Of a DNA stretch of 45,310 nucleotides, positions 15,883 through 24,267 are shown in pieces. The notes beneath the pieces were generated by a model. That model was not told the DNA's origin. It did not search any database and saw nothing but the letters and a program-made list of their open reading frames with translations. The stretch is from Beijerinckiaceae bacterium (lineage in GTDB: Bacteria; Pseudomonadota; Alphaproteobacteria; Rhizobiales; Beijerinckiaceae): NCBI GenBank assembly GCA_947453155.1, contig CANGFE010000013.1, positions 1 to 45,310 on the forward strand, in the 5' to 3' direction. How positions within the stretch are numbered: the stretch's first letter is position 1; every line of letters begins with the position of its first letter. The translations under genes were made by a program, and so were the position numbers.

Positions 15883-16953
15883 ATGCGCAGGTCTACCCGA
15901 TGGTTTGCATTCACCGCGCTGATGATGACGGGTGTCGTGCCTGCATCATCAGCTGATCCAGTCGAGACATTTTACCGCGGCAAATCGATCCGCATGGCCA
16001 TCGGCTATTCATCCGGTGGCGGCTATGACGCTTTCGCGCGCATGCTGGCGCGCTTTATGGGAAAACATATCCCCGGTGAGCCGACGATTGTCGCACAAAA
16101 CATGCCCGGCGCAGGTTCATTGCTGGCGACCAACTGGGTCTATAATGCCGCGCCTCGCGATGGCACGGTCATTGGTGCCATCAATCGCGGCATTGCTTTT
16201 GAGCCTTTGACGGGCGGGCAGGGCGTACAATTCGAGCCGCTGAAATTTGGCTGGCTCGGCTCGCTTGGCAAAGAGGTCAATGTTACTTTGGCTTGGCATA
16301 CATCGGCGACCCAAAAAGCAGATGACCTTTTCACGCGAGGCTTGATTGCTGGCGGGACTGGTTCGGGGGCTGATAGCGCTATTTATCCAGCCCTGATGAA
16401 TAAATTGCTCGGCGCCAAAATCCATCTGATTGCCGGCTATCCGGGCGCCAATGACGTCAATCTGGCTATGGAGCGCGGTGAGATTGAGGGGCGCCCGTCC
16501 CCATCCTGGACGTCCATGCGCATAGCGCGGCCCGATTGGTTGCGCGATGGCAAGATTGTTCCCCTCTGGCAATTGTCCCTGAGCAAGCATCGCGACTTAC
16601 CTCATGTGCCGCTGGCGCTGGATTATGCGCGCAATGAAGAAGACCGGCAGGTCATGGAGTTTTTCTTCGCACGTCAGGAAATGAGCAGGCCGTTTCTCAC
16701 GACACCTGGTGTCCCCGCTGATCGCCTGAAGGCCTTGCGTGTCGCTTTCATGAAAACGGCGGCTGATCCGGAATTTATCGAGGCGACCAAAGATCAGGAT
16801 GTCGAGCTTGAACCGATTGACGGTGAGGCCATTGAGAAACTGATCCGCAAAATTTATGCATCGCCCAAGCGTGTAGTGGAACGTGCCAGCGAAATAGCTC
16901 AATCGGCAGGCGCTGAAATGGCAAGTGCGCCTAAGCCGTCTGGTACCCGATAA
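15883..16953 (+). CDS. Bug/TctC-type tripartite tricarboxylate transporter binding protein
   Basis: A 356-residue periplasmic binding protein with a signal peptide ending at about residue 24 (ASSA|DP). The Bug signatures are YRGKSIRMAIGYSSGGGYD, QNMPGAGSLLATNWVYN, PRDGTVIGAI and a long C-terminal lobe ending with helices. The family binds carboxylates or other small polar metabolites and normally works with the TctA/TctB permeases, none of which is in this window. ATG 15883 is chosen: gggag lies seven bases upstream, while the TTG at 15877 is unlikely. It follows the bicupin and converges with an ABC-type binding protein gene seven bases away. Confidence 0.88.
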   Translation: MRRSTRWFAFTALMMTGVVPASSADPVETFYRGKSIRMAIGYSSGGGYDAFARMLARFMGKHIPGEPTIVAQNMPGAGSLLATNWVYNAAPRDGTVIGAINRGIAFEPLTGGQGVQFEPLKFGWLGSLGKEVNVTLAWHTSATQKADDLFTRGLIAGGTGSGADSAIYPALMNKLLGAKIHLIAGYPGANDVNLAMERGEIEGRPSPSWTSMRIARPDWLRDGKIVPLWQLSLSKHRDLPHVPLALDYARNEEDRQVMEFFFARQEMSRPFLTTPGVPADRLKALRVAFMKTAADPEFIEATKDQDVELEPIDGEAIEKLIRKIYASPKRVVERASEIAQSAGAEMASAPKPSGTR

Positions 16954-16960
16954 CCAGTGT

Positions 16961-18007
16961 TTACCGAGCTTTGCTTCCGCGACCGCCAATGGTTTCGCGG
17001 AAAGCCTTCTGCCATCTATCGCCCTCGTCGAGCTGGACGGCAGGATCTTCAAAATGCACTTTCAGCTCGGAAAGTGCAGACGGCACTTTGGTGCTTGTGG
17101 GAATGAATTCACGCGTGCGCAGCACGTTCTGTCCCTCGGGCGAAATGGTAAAATCATAGAAGAGCAGGGCCGCATGCGGATGGGGTGGATTGCGCGCGAG
17201 CGCAATGCCATTGGGCCGCGCGATAATCGGGTCCAGCAGCAAAGCTTCCACAGGCGCGCCCGCTTTTTTGGCAACATCGATATTCTGCAAATAAACGGTC
17301 AGCCCAAGGGGCACATCGCCAGCGGCCACAAGATTGGTAATCAGCGTGTGGCCTTTGCGCAGAGAAAAACCATTCACCGCAGCAATGGCTGAAAATGTTT
17401 TGCGTGTCTGCTCCTCGCCAACAACATGCGAAATGGAGCCAAACCAATCATAATCGTCGGCTTCAATCCCTAGTTTGCCTTTCCATTTCGGGTCGATGAA
17501 GCCCTCATATGACTTGGGCAAATCCTCTCTGGCGATCAGCTTTGTATTGTAGACAGCAGCAAAAATATTGACGCGTGTGGCCACCCATTCGCGGTGTGGG
17601 CGTAGCGCTTGCGGAATAAGATCGGCGTGAAAGGGCGAAGCTCCTATGCCGAGCAAGTCTTCGCGATGCATGGTTTCGAGGACCGGCCCATCGCTCTCAA
17701 AAACGTCAACATCTTCGCGGCCTGCTTTTTTCTCAAGCACAGAGCGGCGGAGAATATCTTCGCTGCCGCCCCGCCAGAAACGCAGTTTGATCCCGTATTT
17801 ATCCTCAAATGCTTTTTGCAGTGTATTGATGCTGGCCACCTGCATGGAGGAATAGAGCATCAAAAAACCTTCAGCGCGTGCTCCTTCAAGCAGGGCCTTT
17901 TCGCGCTCGGCACCTTTCAGTGCCGATAGGCTTTCGAGATTGGCGGCTGCTTGTGCGCCCGAGAGACTGAATGCGAGGCAGGCAAAGAAAATCCCGATGC
18001 GCGACAT
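16961..18007 (-). CDS. Extracellular solute-binding protein, ABC type (Fe3+/phosphonate-like family 1)
   Basis: A 348-residue exported protein with a signal peptide ending near AQA|A (residues 18-21). The fold markers are ALLEGARAEGFLMLYSSM, VFESDGPVLETMHREDLL, IDPKWKGKLGIEADDYDW and ISPEGQNVLRTREFIPTS, the pattern of FutA/AfuA-like and 2-aminoethylphosphonate-like type 2 binding proteins. It is the last gene of a minus-strand run that starts at 23338, 15 bases after the previous stop. No ABC permease or ATPase accompanies it. The ligand is unknown; the Tyr residues that coordinate iron in FutA are not evident, so iron is not assumed. Confidence 0.8.
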   Translation of the reverse strand: MSRIGIFFACLAFSLSGAQAAANLESLSALKGAEREKALLEGARAEGFLMLYSSMQVASINTLQKAFEDKYGIKLRFWRGGSEDILRRSVLEKKAGREDVDVFESDGPVLETMHREDLLGIGASPFHADLIPQALRPHREWVATRVNIFAAVYNTKLIAREDLPKSYEGFIDPKWKGKLGIEADDYDWFGSISHVVGEEQTRKTFSAIAAVNGFSLRKGHTLITNLVAAGDVPLGLTVYLQNIDVAKKAGAPVEALLLDPIIARPNGIALARNPPHPHAALLFYDFTISPEGQNVLRTREFIPTSTKVPSALSELKVHFEDPAVQLDEGDRWQKAFRETIGGRGSKAR

Positions 18008-18022
18008 GTCCTCTCCCCTTGG

Positions 18023-19069
18023 CTAGCCTTTGCTGGCCTCGAATAGTTTTTGTAATTGCTTGAGCATTTCAGGCGGCGCTTTTGCGACAATGTCGATTTG
18101 CTCGAGGATTTCGTCTGCTGTCCCCGGATGCACTTCAAGTTTCATGCGCTCGGCATCTTCCAGCAACAGCGGATCGCGATGGGCGGCGGCAAAGGCTTTG
18201 CGCAGAGCCTCGACGCGATCGGCAGGCACATCGGGTGGCGCGGTGAAGCAGCGCGATAAATGCCAAGGCACTTCGGCCAGCTCGATCAATTGGCGCACGC
18301 GGGCATCGCCGGCGAGTTCGCGGGCAGTCGGCACATCTGCAAAAGCAGGATGGCGTGTGGTGCGCCCAAATTGCAGGAGTACTTTCATCTGTCCGTCGGG
18401 TTTCAGCCAATCCGGCTTCCCTGCAAGGATCGAGGAATAATCCACCATTCGGCCATCTACTTCACCGCGATCAGCCGCGAGATTGACCGAGCCGCCGTCG
18501 GGAAAGCCCGCAATCATTTTGAAATTGAGCTTGAGAATATCGCGCAGCAGATTGGGTACATCATAACCGGGCGAGCCCTCGCCGGTTGAACCCAGAATTA
18601 GCGGTGGGCCTGACATATTGCGCGCAGCATCAATTGTTCCGCTTTTCGCGTCCTTGCGCAGAAAGAGGAGATAGGCGTCATCGGCAAAGCTCGAAGATGA
18701 TCCGAGCCAGTTGAACTTGCGCGGATCAAATTGCACAGCCGGATTATGGCCTGAAAGTCCCATCAATGGCACATTGCGTGCGAATATGCCGAAGGCCGTG
18801 CCATCACGCGGCGCTGTATTGTAGATATGGTTGGCCGCGCGCAGGCTGCCGGCGCCGGGCATATTTTGCACCACGGCATTGGGTGTGCCGGGCATGTGGC
18901 GGCTGATGTGGCGTGCAACAAGGCGCCCATACAGATCATAGCCGCCACCGGGGCCATAACCGACAATGACTGTCAGTTGTTTGCCACGATAGAAATCAGC
19001 GAGCGCATCGGCTTTTGCCGGAAGGCTTGCGAGCAGAGTAAGGGCCGCGACAAAAATGGGCTTACGCAT
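18023..19069 (-). CDS. Bug/TctC-type binding protein
   Basis: A 348-residue protein with a signal peptide (LTLLASLPAKADA). Core motifs are YRGKQLTVIVGYGPGGGYD, ARHISRHMPGTPNAVVQNMP, GAGSLRAANHIYNTAPRDGT and VADRVEALRKAFAAA-type C-terminal helices (PADRVEALRKAFAAAHRD). It closely resembles the Bug proteins at 15883 and 22310 in the GYGPGGGYD and PGAGS loops, suggesting paralogues that arose by duplication. Genes on either side are 12 and 15 bases away, so it is in the operon that also encodes the M29/NicX-like and decarboxylase-like enzymes. No permease partner is visible. Confidence 0.88.
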   Translation of the reverse strand: MRKPIFVAALTLLASLPAKADALADFYRGKQLTVIVGYGPGGGYDLYGRLVARHISRHMPGTPNAVVQNMPGAGSLRAANHIYNTAPRDGTAFGIFARNVPLMGLSGHNPAVQFDPRKFNWLGSSSSFADDAYLLFLRKDAKSGTIDAARNMSGPPLILGSTGEGSPGYDVPNLLRDILKLNFKMIAGFPDGGSVNLAADRGEVDGRMVDYSSILAGKPDWLKPDGQMKVLLQFGRTTRHPAFADVPTARELAGDARVRQLIELAEVPWHLSRCFTAPPDVPADRVEALRKAFAAAHRDPLLLEDAERMKLEVHPGTADEILEQIDIVAKAPPEMLKQLQKLFEASKG

Positions 19070-19081
19070 GTGGGCGCGCCT

Positions 19082-20161
19082 TTATTCATTGCCAATCGAA
19101 TCGCGCAGAACTTTTCGCACGGCAGGATCCACTTTGCTCATGCGATCAAACAAGGGCAAAAGATCCTCACCGCGTACGAGGTCAGGCTCTTCGCTGGTGA
19201 CCTTCTTGTAATCTTCGATGAAGCCTTCGTCTTTCATAAGGCCATCAAAAGCGAGGCGCAGCGCGCTGACGGCTTCTTTCGGCGCACCTTTGGGCAACAT
19301 TAAGCCGCGCTGCATCTGCGTGCCAATGTCACTCATCAAAAGCAGGGCCTCCCATTTCGGACCGGACGGCGGCTTGCCAAAGGCGCGCTCATAGACCTTA
19401 TCCAAGGTCTCAAGGCCGAATTTTTCAAGCGCAGGATTGCCTCTCGGTTTTCCATCCTTGCCAATCACTGGATATTGGAACAGCGGAACTCCGACACCCG
19501 TCTGCATAATCTGCGGCATGACTTGCGTCATATAGCCGGGCAGCGACGAGCCGGTGACATTGATCTCGTTTTGCAACATGGCTTTGTTGATCTGCGCCGT
19601 GCCAGGAAAGCCGGTGACGACCGTATAAGGCATGTTGAAAATTTCCATCGCGAGACGCAAACGCGTGTCGTGCGAGGATGAGCGGCTATAGCCGGCGAGA
19701 TAGATAGATTTGGCTTTGATGAAATCTTCAGGCTTTGTCAGTCCGCCGGGGATCAGATCTTTGCGCGCATAGACCATGTTCCAGCCGCGAGCGCCCCCGA
19801 TAATGGCGAAATCTGCCATTTTTACTTTGAGCGCGGGGTCATCAATGAGCGGCGCAATAGCGCTAGTTGTAAAATATCCGGCCGTGAAACCGTCAGCTTT
19901 CACATTGATGCCGAGCCCCAGCATATTCATGGCGGTGAAGCCGCCTGCACCCGGCGCATTCTGGATGATGATGTCGGGCTTGCCTGGAATATGTTTGGCG
20001 AGATGGCGTTGATAAACGCGGGCTTCGGTGTCGGCATTGCCGCCGACACCGTAATTGATGAGGAGGGTGAGAACTTTCCCCTGATAGAAGGGCGTTTGTG
20101 CCATCGTTGATGTGGCACTGGCGATCAGGAGACCTGCGGTCAGGAAAGTCTTGAGCTTCAT
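19082..20161 (-). CDS. Bug/TctC-type binding protein, divergent member
   Basis: A 359-residue exported protein with a signal peptide ending STMAQ. Family motifs are present but altered: YQGKVLTLLINYGVGGNADTE replaces the usual GYGPGGGYD, and IIIQNAPGAGGFTAMN replaces the usual NMPGAGS. This puts it in a different ligand group from its neighbours. ATG 20161 is preferred, because gggg lies 6 bases upstream of it; the ATG at 20167 would leave no spacing. It sits 17 bases after the M29/NicX-like gene and 12 before the next Bug gene. Its ligand could be the substrate of those enzymes. Confidence 0.85.
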   Translation of the reverse strand: MKLKTFLTAGLLIASATSTMAQTPFYQGKVLTLLINYGVGGNADTEARVYQRHLAKHIPGKPDIIIQNAPGAGGFTAMNMLGLGINVKADGFTAGYFTTSAIAPLIDDPALKVKMADFAIIGGARGWNMVYARKDLIPGGLTKPEDFIKAKSIYLAGYSRSSSHDTRLRLAMEIFNMPYTVVTGFPGTAQINKAMLQNEINVTGSSLPGYMTQVMPQIMQTGVGVPLFQYPVIGKDGKPRGNPALEKFGLETLDKVYERAFGKPPSGPKWEALLLMSDIGTQMQRGLMLPKGAPKEAVSALRLAFDGLMKDEGFIEDYKKVTSEEPDLVRGEDLLPLFDRMSKVDPAVRKVLRDSIGNE

Positions 20162-20178
20162 CCTCATCCCCTTTTTTC

Positions 20179-21372
20179 TTATTCCACAAAAGCTTCCAGC
20201 AATTCCACCGGATCACCATGCTTGCTGGCTTCTGCAATGACTTGCGGATCGCGCAAGGCCATGAGGAATCCATTGTCGATGAGCGTCGTGTTGCCGAGCT
20301 TCACGGTCATATCGAAGGCGACGCAATCCTGATGCGTATGCGGCTCTTCCCAGCGCGGGACCATGCGGTTCATGAAATCGCTGCGCTTGTCGCTGTCGGT
20401 GCCGAAATGCAGACAGCCGGGCGCATTGGAGCCCGCAGGATAGGCTTTGAAGCGCGGATATTTGGGGTTGAAGCCGCAACCAAGCTCATGCAGATGGGCA
20501 TTCACGCCGACCAGCATGTCGCGCAGAATTTCGGCTTCCATCGATTTGCCGTGCACTTTCACGACAAGATCATCTTTATATTCGATGCCGATTTTCTCGG
20601 TGAAAGGCTTTTTGAAACCAACTGCCCATTGCGGAAAGACCACACCTTGCATATCGGCATGCGCACCGGGCTCACGTTTGAAGCAGGTGCGGTCGTAAAT
20701 GTTCGGGCCATGTGTTGGTAGATAGTGAACATAGCAGCCAGCTTCATCGGCAATATCTTTGCCACGCCAGCGATTACCCTGATGCAGATTTTTCACCATG
20801 TCGGGGGTGAATTTGATCTGCAAATCCGTACCGCGCGGATCGGAGAAGGACATGGTGAAATTTTCAGTCTTGGGATACATGCGCGCAGTTGCACGAATGA
20901 TCTCGCCGACAAGCTCCACGGGGAATCGCGCTTGCGGCGTGTGCAGCAAATCAAGATTGCGGAAATAGGTGATCTTGACCCAACGCTGGCCTTTTTCTTT
21001 ACGCAGCTTGTTGAACAGCGGCGCATTCACCGAGCAGAACCAGGATGAGACGACAAAGTCGGCTTTTTCGACCATGGCGCGGCATTCATCCGGGCAGTCC
21101 ATGATCTGCGTAGTATGCGCCATATATTCGCGCGGGAACACGCCGCGCGCATTGGCTACACCCGTGATGGCATCCACCACGCGACGATCGAGCAGCGGAT
21201 CGGTCAAGAACAGCATTTCTTCGCCCGGACGAACCGCGAAAACCTTGATCATGTTTTCGATGGCTTGGAAGTAATTGCGTGTCTCGGTCGAGGGCGATAC
21301 CCAAGGCGAGGGAAGGGCCGTCGCATAGGGCGAGGCGACGATGTCTTCATAGCTTGGAGGAACAAAGGTCAT
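20179..21372 (-). CDS. M29-aminopeptidase-fold metalloprotein, NicX (2,5-dihydroxypyridine dioxygenase)-like
   Basis: A 397-residue cytoplasmic protein. The C-terminal half carries the M29-like metal site: H295-E296-L-G-C-G-F-N-P, C-L-H322-F-G-T and H345-T-H347-Q-D349, equivalent to E-L-G-x-G-x-N-P, A-H-x-x-F-G and H-x-D of M29 peptidases and of the iron enzyme NicX. NicX opens the ring of 2,5-dihydroxypyridine in nicotinate breakdown. The N-terminal half (FAVRPGEEMLFLTDPLLD) fits the family's nucleotide-fold-like domain. It lies in a run of Bug proteins and an arylmalonate-decarboxylase-like protein, which argues for small-molecule catabolism rather than peptidase work. The fold call is fairly firm; ring cleavage is a hypothesis. 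A 219-base gap upstream contains an 8-bp hairpin at 21419-21439. Confidence 0.65.
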   Translation of the reverse strand: MTFVPPSYEDIVASPYATALPSPWVSPSTETRNYFQAIENMIKVFAVRPGEEMLFLTDPLLDRRVVDAITGVANARGVFPREYMAHTTQIMDCPDECRAMVEKADFVVSSWFCSVNAPLFNKLRKEKGQRWVKITYFRNLDLLHTPQARFPVELVGEIIRATARMYPKTENFTMSFSDPRGTDLQIKFTPDMVKNLHQGNRWRGKDIADEAGCYVHYLPTHGPNIYDRTCFKREPGAHADMQGVVFPQWAVGFKKPFTEKIGIEYKDDLVVKVHGKSMEAEILRDMLVGVNAHLHELGCGFNPKYPRFKAYPAGSNAPGCLHFGTDSDKRSDFMNRMVPRWEEPHTHQDCVAFDMTVKLGNTTLIDNGFLMALRDPQVIAEASKHGDPVELLEAFVE

Positions 21373-21591
21373 TTTCTTGTCCTTCTTTCAACTGCGCGCA
21401 TACACGCGACGACCTTCCGGCCAGATGCGAGATCTGGCCGATCATTCAAAACAGGAGTTTGGGAGAATAGCGGGACGGACTGCGCGCATTTCCTCCAGAG
21501 CCTCTCCATCCCTTGATCGCGGCATTCTTGAAGGCCGCTGTTTCATGAAGGATAAGCGAGAGAGACCCCGAATGAAAAGGGGGGATTTCGG

Positions 21592-22308
21592 TTAAAGCTC
21601 GCGCAAAAGACGCCCGTAGCCGGAAATCTTGTCGTTGAGCCCCAAGCTACGCAAGGCGTGCCAGAGAGTAGCTTGCAGATTGGTCACGACGGTGACGCCC
21701 AATTCCTGTTCCAGAGGATCAATGGCCTCCACCACGGCCCAATGCGGACAGGGAAAGAGCAAAGTATCGGCCTGCGGGCTGCGCCTCTTCATTTCGCGCC
21801 CCCATTCGAGCGCCTTTGCAACAGGCAGTTTGGGAAGGCCGATCAGATCGCAGCCACCGCCTAATGAACCGGCTGGGGTTAGCCCCAATTGGTCAATCAT
21901 GCGGTCGTGGCGGTCATTATCGCCTTCGGCAAAGGGGTGGACGGTGGCAATGCGCTTGCTGCCAAGCGCGTGAAAAGCCGCCAATTGCGCGCTCGCATCG
22001 GTGGTGACTTTCACGCCGAGCCGATCACTGACAGATTTTTCAATTTCGGCGAGATTGCCTCCGCGTGACAGCAAGACAGGGCGGCCACCCAGAACCAGAA
22101 GGTCAACGCCCGATCGCGCCAGTGCCTCGGCGCCTTTCATCGTGTCGTCGTAGAGGCGGTCCATTTCATTTTTGGAAAATTCGGATTGCTGGATGGTGAT
22201 GAGGGCGAGCGTCACCCCCTCCGGTGCCATTTTATAGAAGGAGTAAGGAAAGACCTCCGACACGAAAGCGACAGATGTATAGCCAATGCGCGCGCGATGC
22301 CCGTACAT
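21592..22308 (-). CDS. Arylmalonate decarboxylase-like protein of the Asp/Glu racemase superfamily
   Basis: A 238-residue protein. At the position of the first catalytic Cys there is glycine (L-V-L-G74-G75-R-P), and the second Cys is kept (L-L-F-P-C187-P-H-W). This single-Cys pattern with Gly at 74 is that of arylmalonate decarboxylase (Gly74, Cys188 in the 240-residue Bordetella enzyme), whereas racemases and maleate isomerases have both cysteines. It therefore probably catalyses a one-base reaction such as decarboxylation of a substituted malonate. The start at 22308 follows the Bug stop by one base (TGACATG), so the two are coupled; the frame upstream lies inside the Bug gene. Maleate isomerase activity is less likely. 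Confidence 0.75.
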   Translation of the reverse strand: MYGHRARIGYTSVAFVSEVFPYSFYKMAPEGVTLALITIQQSEFSKNEMDRLYDDTMKGAEALARSGVDLLVLGGRPVLLSRGGNLAEIEKSVSDRLGVKVTTDASAQLAAFHALGSKRIATVHPFAEGDNDRHDRMIDQLGLTPAGSLGGGCDLIGLPKLPVAKALEWGREMKRRSPQADTLLFPCPHWAVVEAIDPLEQELGVTVVTNLQATLWHALRSLGLNDKISGYGRLLREL

Positions 22309-22309
22309 G

Positions 22310-23338
22310 TCAATTGCTTCCGATAATGGCGGCCGCTCGGTCGATGACCGGTTGGGGCGTTGCATAGACATCAGAGATCAGCTTTTCGATTTCATCAGCC
22401 GAAGTGAGTTTGATGGGCATGTTGAGGCGCTGAGCCTCGGCCAGAAATTCTTTATCTGCCAATGTCGCCTCAAAGGCTTTGCGCAGAGCGGTTACGCGAT
22501 CTTTCGGCACGCCGGGAGGCGCAAGAAAGGGGCGGGCCATATCTTGGCTGCCGAAAACGAGTTTGACGATCTGGCGATCTTCTTCCGTTTTTACGAGATC
22601 AAAAATGTGCGGAACGCCTGGTAATTCTGGATCTTTGACCATGCCGAGCTGGATCATGATTTTGATTTTATGATTGCCAACCCAGTCCGGCTTTTCGGAT
22701 TTTACGCAATCCCAGCACCATCCCAAACGGCCGAAAATTTCGCCCCGCTCCATCGCAAGGCTCAGATCCGATGTGCCTTGATAGCCGCCGACCACTTTGA
22801 AGCGTGTCTTGATCAGTGCATTGAGCACGCGCGGATAGATGCTGGTCACATCGCCGCTGCCCGTTGCGCCAACGGTGACCTCTTGCGTAAAAGCCTTGTC
22901 GATTGTTGTGACAGGTGCCTCGCCCCACATGAGCGCAATGCCCGTCCAGCGATCCATGCTGCCAATCCAATTGAATTTGGTGGCCTCAAATTTCACGCCA
23001 TCTCGGCTCCAGAGCGGGCCGAAGGGTACAGAGCCGCCGATAATGCCAAATTCTGTGCCGTCTTTGGCGGCGAGATTGTAGAGATGATTGGCAGCCACAA
23101 GACTGCCGGCGCCCGGCATATTGCGCGGAACCATGCCGGGTTGGCCCGGAATATGGCGGCTCATATGGCGCATTAGAATTCGTGCGGATGAATCAAAGCC
23201 GCCACCTGGTGGGTAGCCAATGACCAGCGACATGGTCTTGCCCGAATAGAAATCGGAGACCGATTGCGCGGCAGCGCTGAGCGTGAGAGCGGACAGGGCA
23301 AGGGCGCTGCAAAGAAGGCGCCGGATGGAGGAATTCAT
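22310..23338 (-). CDS. Bug/TctC-type binding protein, first gene of the minus-strand run
   Basis: A 342-residue exported protein with a signal peptide (LCSALALSALTLSAAAQ). Motifs are YSGKTMSLVIGYPPGGGFD, RHMSRHIPGQPGMVPRNMPG, GAGSLVAANHLYNLAAKDGT and a C-terminal PKDRVTALRKAFEAT. ATG 23338 is chosen from the ribosome site ggag seven bases upstream and the signal peptide; the open frame to 23596 runs antisense to the next gene. Its start codon is only one base from the start codon of the divergent gene, so its promoter must lie inside that gene. It is coupled to the decarboxylase-like gene downstream. Confidence 0.88.
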   Translation of the reverse strand: MNSSIRRLLCSALALSALTLSAAAQSVSDFYSGKTMSLVIGYPPGGGFDSSARILMRHMSRHIPGQPGMVPRNMPGAGSLVAANHLYNLAAKDGTEFGIIGGSVPFGPLWSRDGVKFEATKFNWIGSMDRWTGIALMWGEAPVTTIDKAFTQEVTVGATGSGDVTSIYPRVLNALIKTRFKVVGGYQGTSDLSLAMERGEIFGRLGWCWDCVKSEKPDWVGNHKIKIMIQLGMVKDPELPGVPHIFDLVKTEEDRQIVKLVFGSQDMARPFLAPPGVPKDRVTALRKAFEATLADKEFLAEAQRLNMPIKLTSADEIEKLISDVYATPQPVIDRAAAIIGSN

Positions 23339-23339
23339 T

Positions 23340-24164
23340 ATGATCTCCAGTCTTGTAGATTTCCGCTGGTGCCCGAATAATGACGCGGCTGAGGCGGCGC
23401 TGGCAAGTCGCATCGCGGTTTTGGGGGATGGAATGGCATTTGGCGGTGCATGGCGGGGGATGGTCGGGACCATCAAGCCGACAAAAGGCTCCGGTTCTCT
23501 GGAAGAATTGATCCGCATGCTCCCCGAGGGCGTTGGCGTTCTGCCGCTCTTCAACAATATCCGGCATGGCACGTTGCAGGAGTTTGGCGGCGCCATTCCC
23601 TCCTATGAAGAGAAAATTGCGGAATTGGCGGAAGATGGGGTGGACCTCATCCATCCTGCGGGCACGCCGCCTTTCATGCTCATCGGTTACAAAGCCGAAC
23701 AAGAACTGATCGCCGCATGGGAGAAGCGCTGGGGCATCCCGATCTTCACATCCGGATCAAACCAAGTGCGGGCCTTGAAGGCGCTGCATGTCAAAAAGTT
23801 TGTGGGCATCGGCTATGACTTTGAAGATATGACGCCGGTGCATCGCTATTTTACGGATGCGGGCTTTGATGTGCTCGCGCTGGAGCGCTTGCCGGGGCGT
23901 TGGGAAGATGTCGGCATGTTGTCTTCGCAAGAGATCTATCGCTTGATCAAGTCCATCGTGCTGAAGCATCCGCAGGCTGAAGGCATTTATATCCAAGGCG
24001 GTAAATTGCGCATGCTGGATATTGTCGCAACACTCGAGCGCGATCTCGGTATTCCCGTCTTGCATCCTGGCGTCGCGACAGCATGGGAAATTTTACAACG
24101 GATGCGCGTTCATGCGCCGCGCGAGGGTTATGGTTATTTGCTCTCTCATCTGCCCAAAGGGTGA
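23340..24164 (+). CDS. Asp/Glu racemase-fold (maleate isomerase-like) protein lacking both catalytic cysteines
   Basis: A 274-residue protein with the two-domain racemase fold: VDLIHPAGTPPFMLIG in the first half and IYIQGGKLRMLDIVATLERDL then PVLHPGVATAWEILQRM in the second. At the two positions where superfamily enzymes carry cysteines it has A107-G108-T109 and Q219-G220-G221. The only Cys is C11 near the start. It cannot use the normal two-Cys or one-Cys mechanism, so it may be a binding protein, or may bind the ligand in another way. ATG 23340 has ggagg about nine bases upstream, inside the divergent Bug gene. An earlier in-frame ATG at 23325 is possible. Confidence 0.75.
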   Translation: MISSLVDFRWCPNNDAAEAALASRIAVLGDGMAFGGAWRGMVGTIKPTKGSGSLEELIRMLPEGVGVLPLFNNIRHGTLQEFGGAIPSYEEKIAELAEDGVDLIHPAGTPPFMLIGYKAEQELIAAWEKRWGIPIFTSGSNQVRALKALHVKKFVGIGYDFEDMTPVHRYFTDAGFDVLALERLPGRWEDVGMLSSQEIYRLIKSIVLKHPQAEGIYIQGGKLRMLDIVATLERDLGIPVLHPGVATAWEILQRMRVHAPREGYGYLLSHLPKG

Positions 24165-24267
24165 TGTCTCAGCTGGGCGTTAAATTGGCTACTGACGCTA
24201 TGACGGTTGTGTCTCTGCAAAATTGGTGCAGAGTGAAGGTATAAAAAACAAACTTGGGGGGAGTGTG

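Noticed and set aside
20179-24164. Complete nicotinate-degradation (nic) cluster
   Set aside because: A NicX-like and two racemase-fold genes are present, but the racemase-fold proteins lack the maleate isomerase cysteines and there is no NicF-like amidase or hydroxylase gene.
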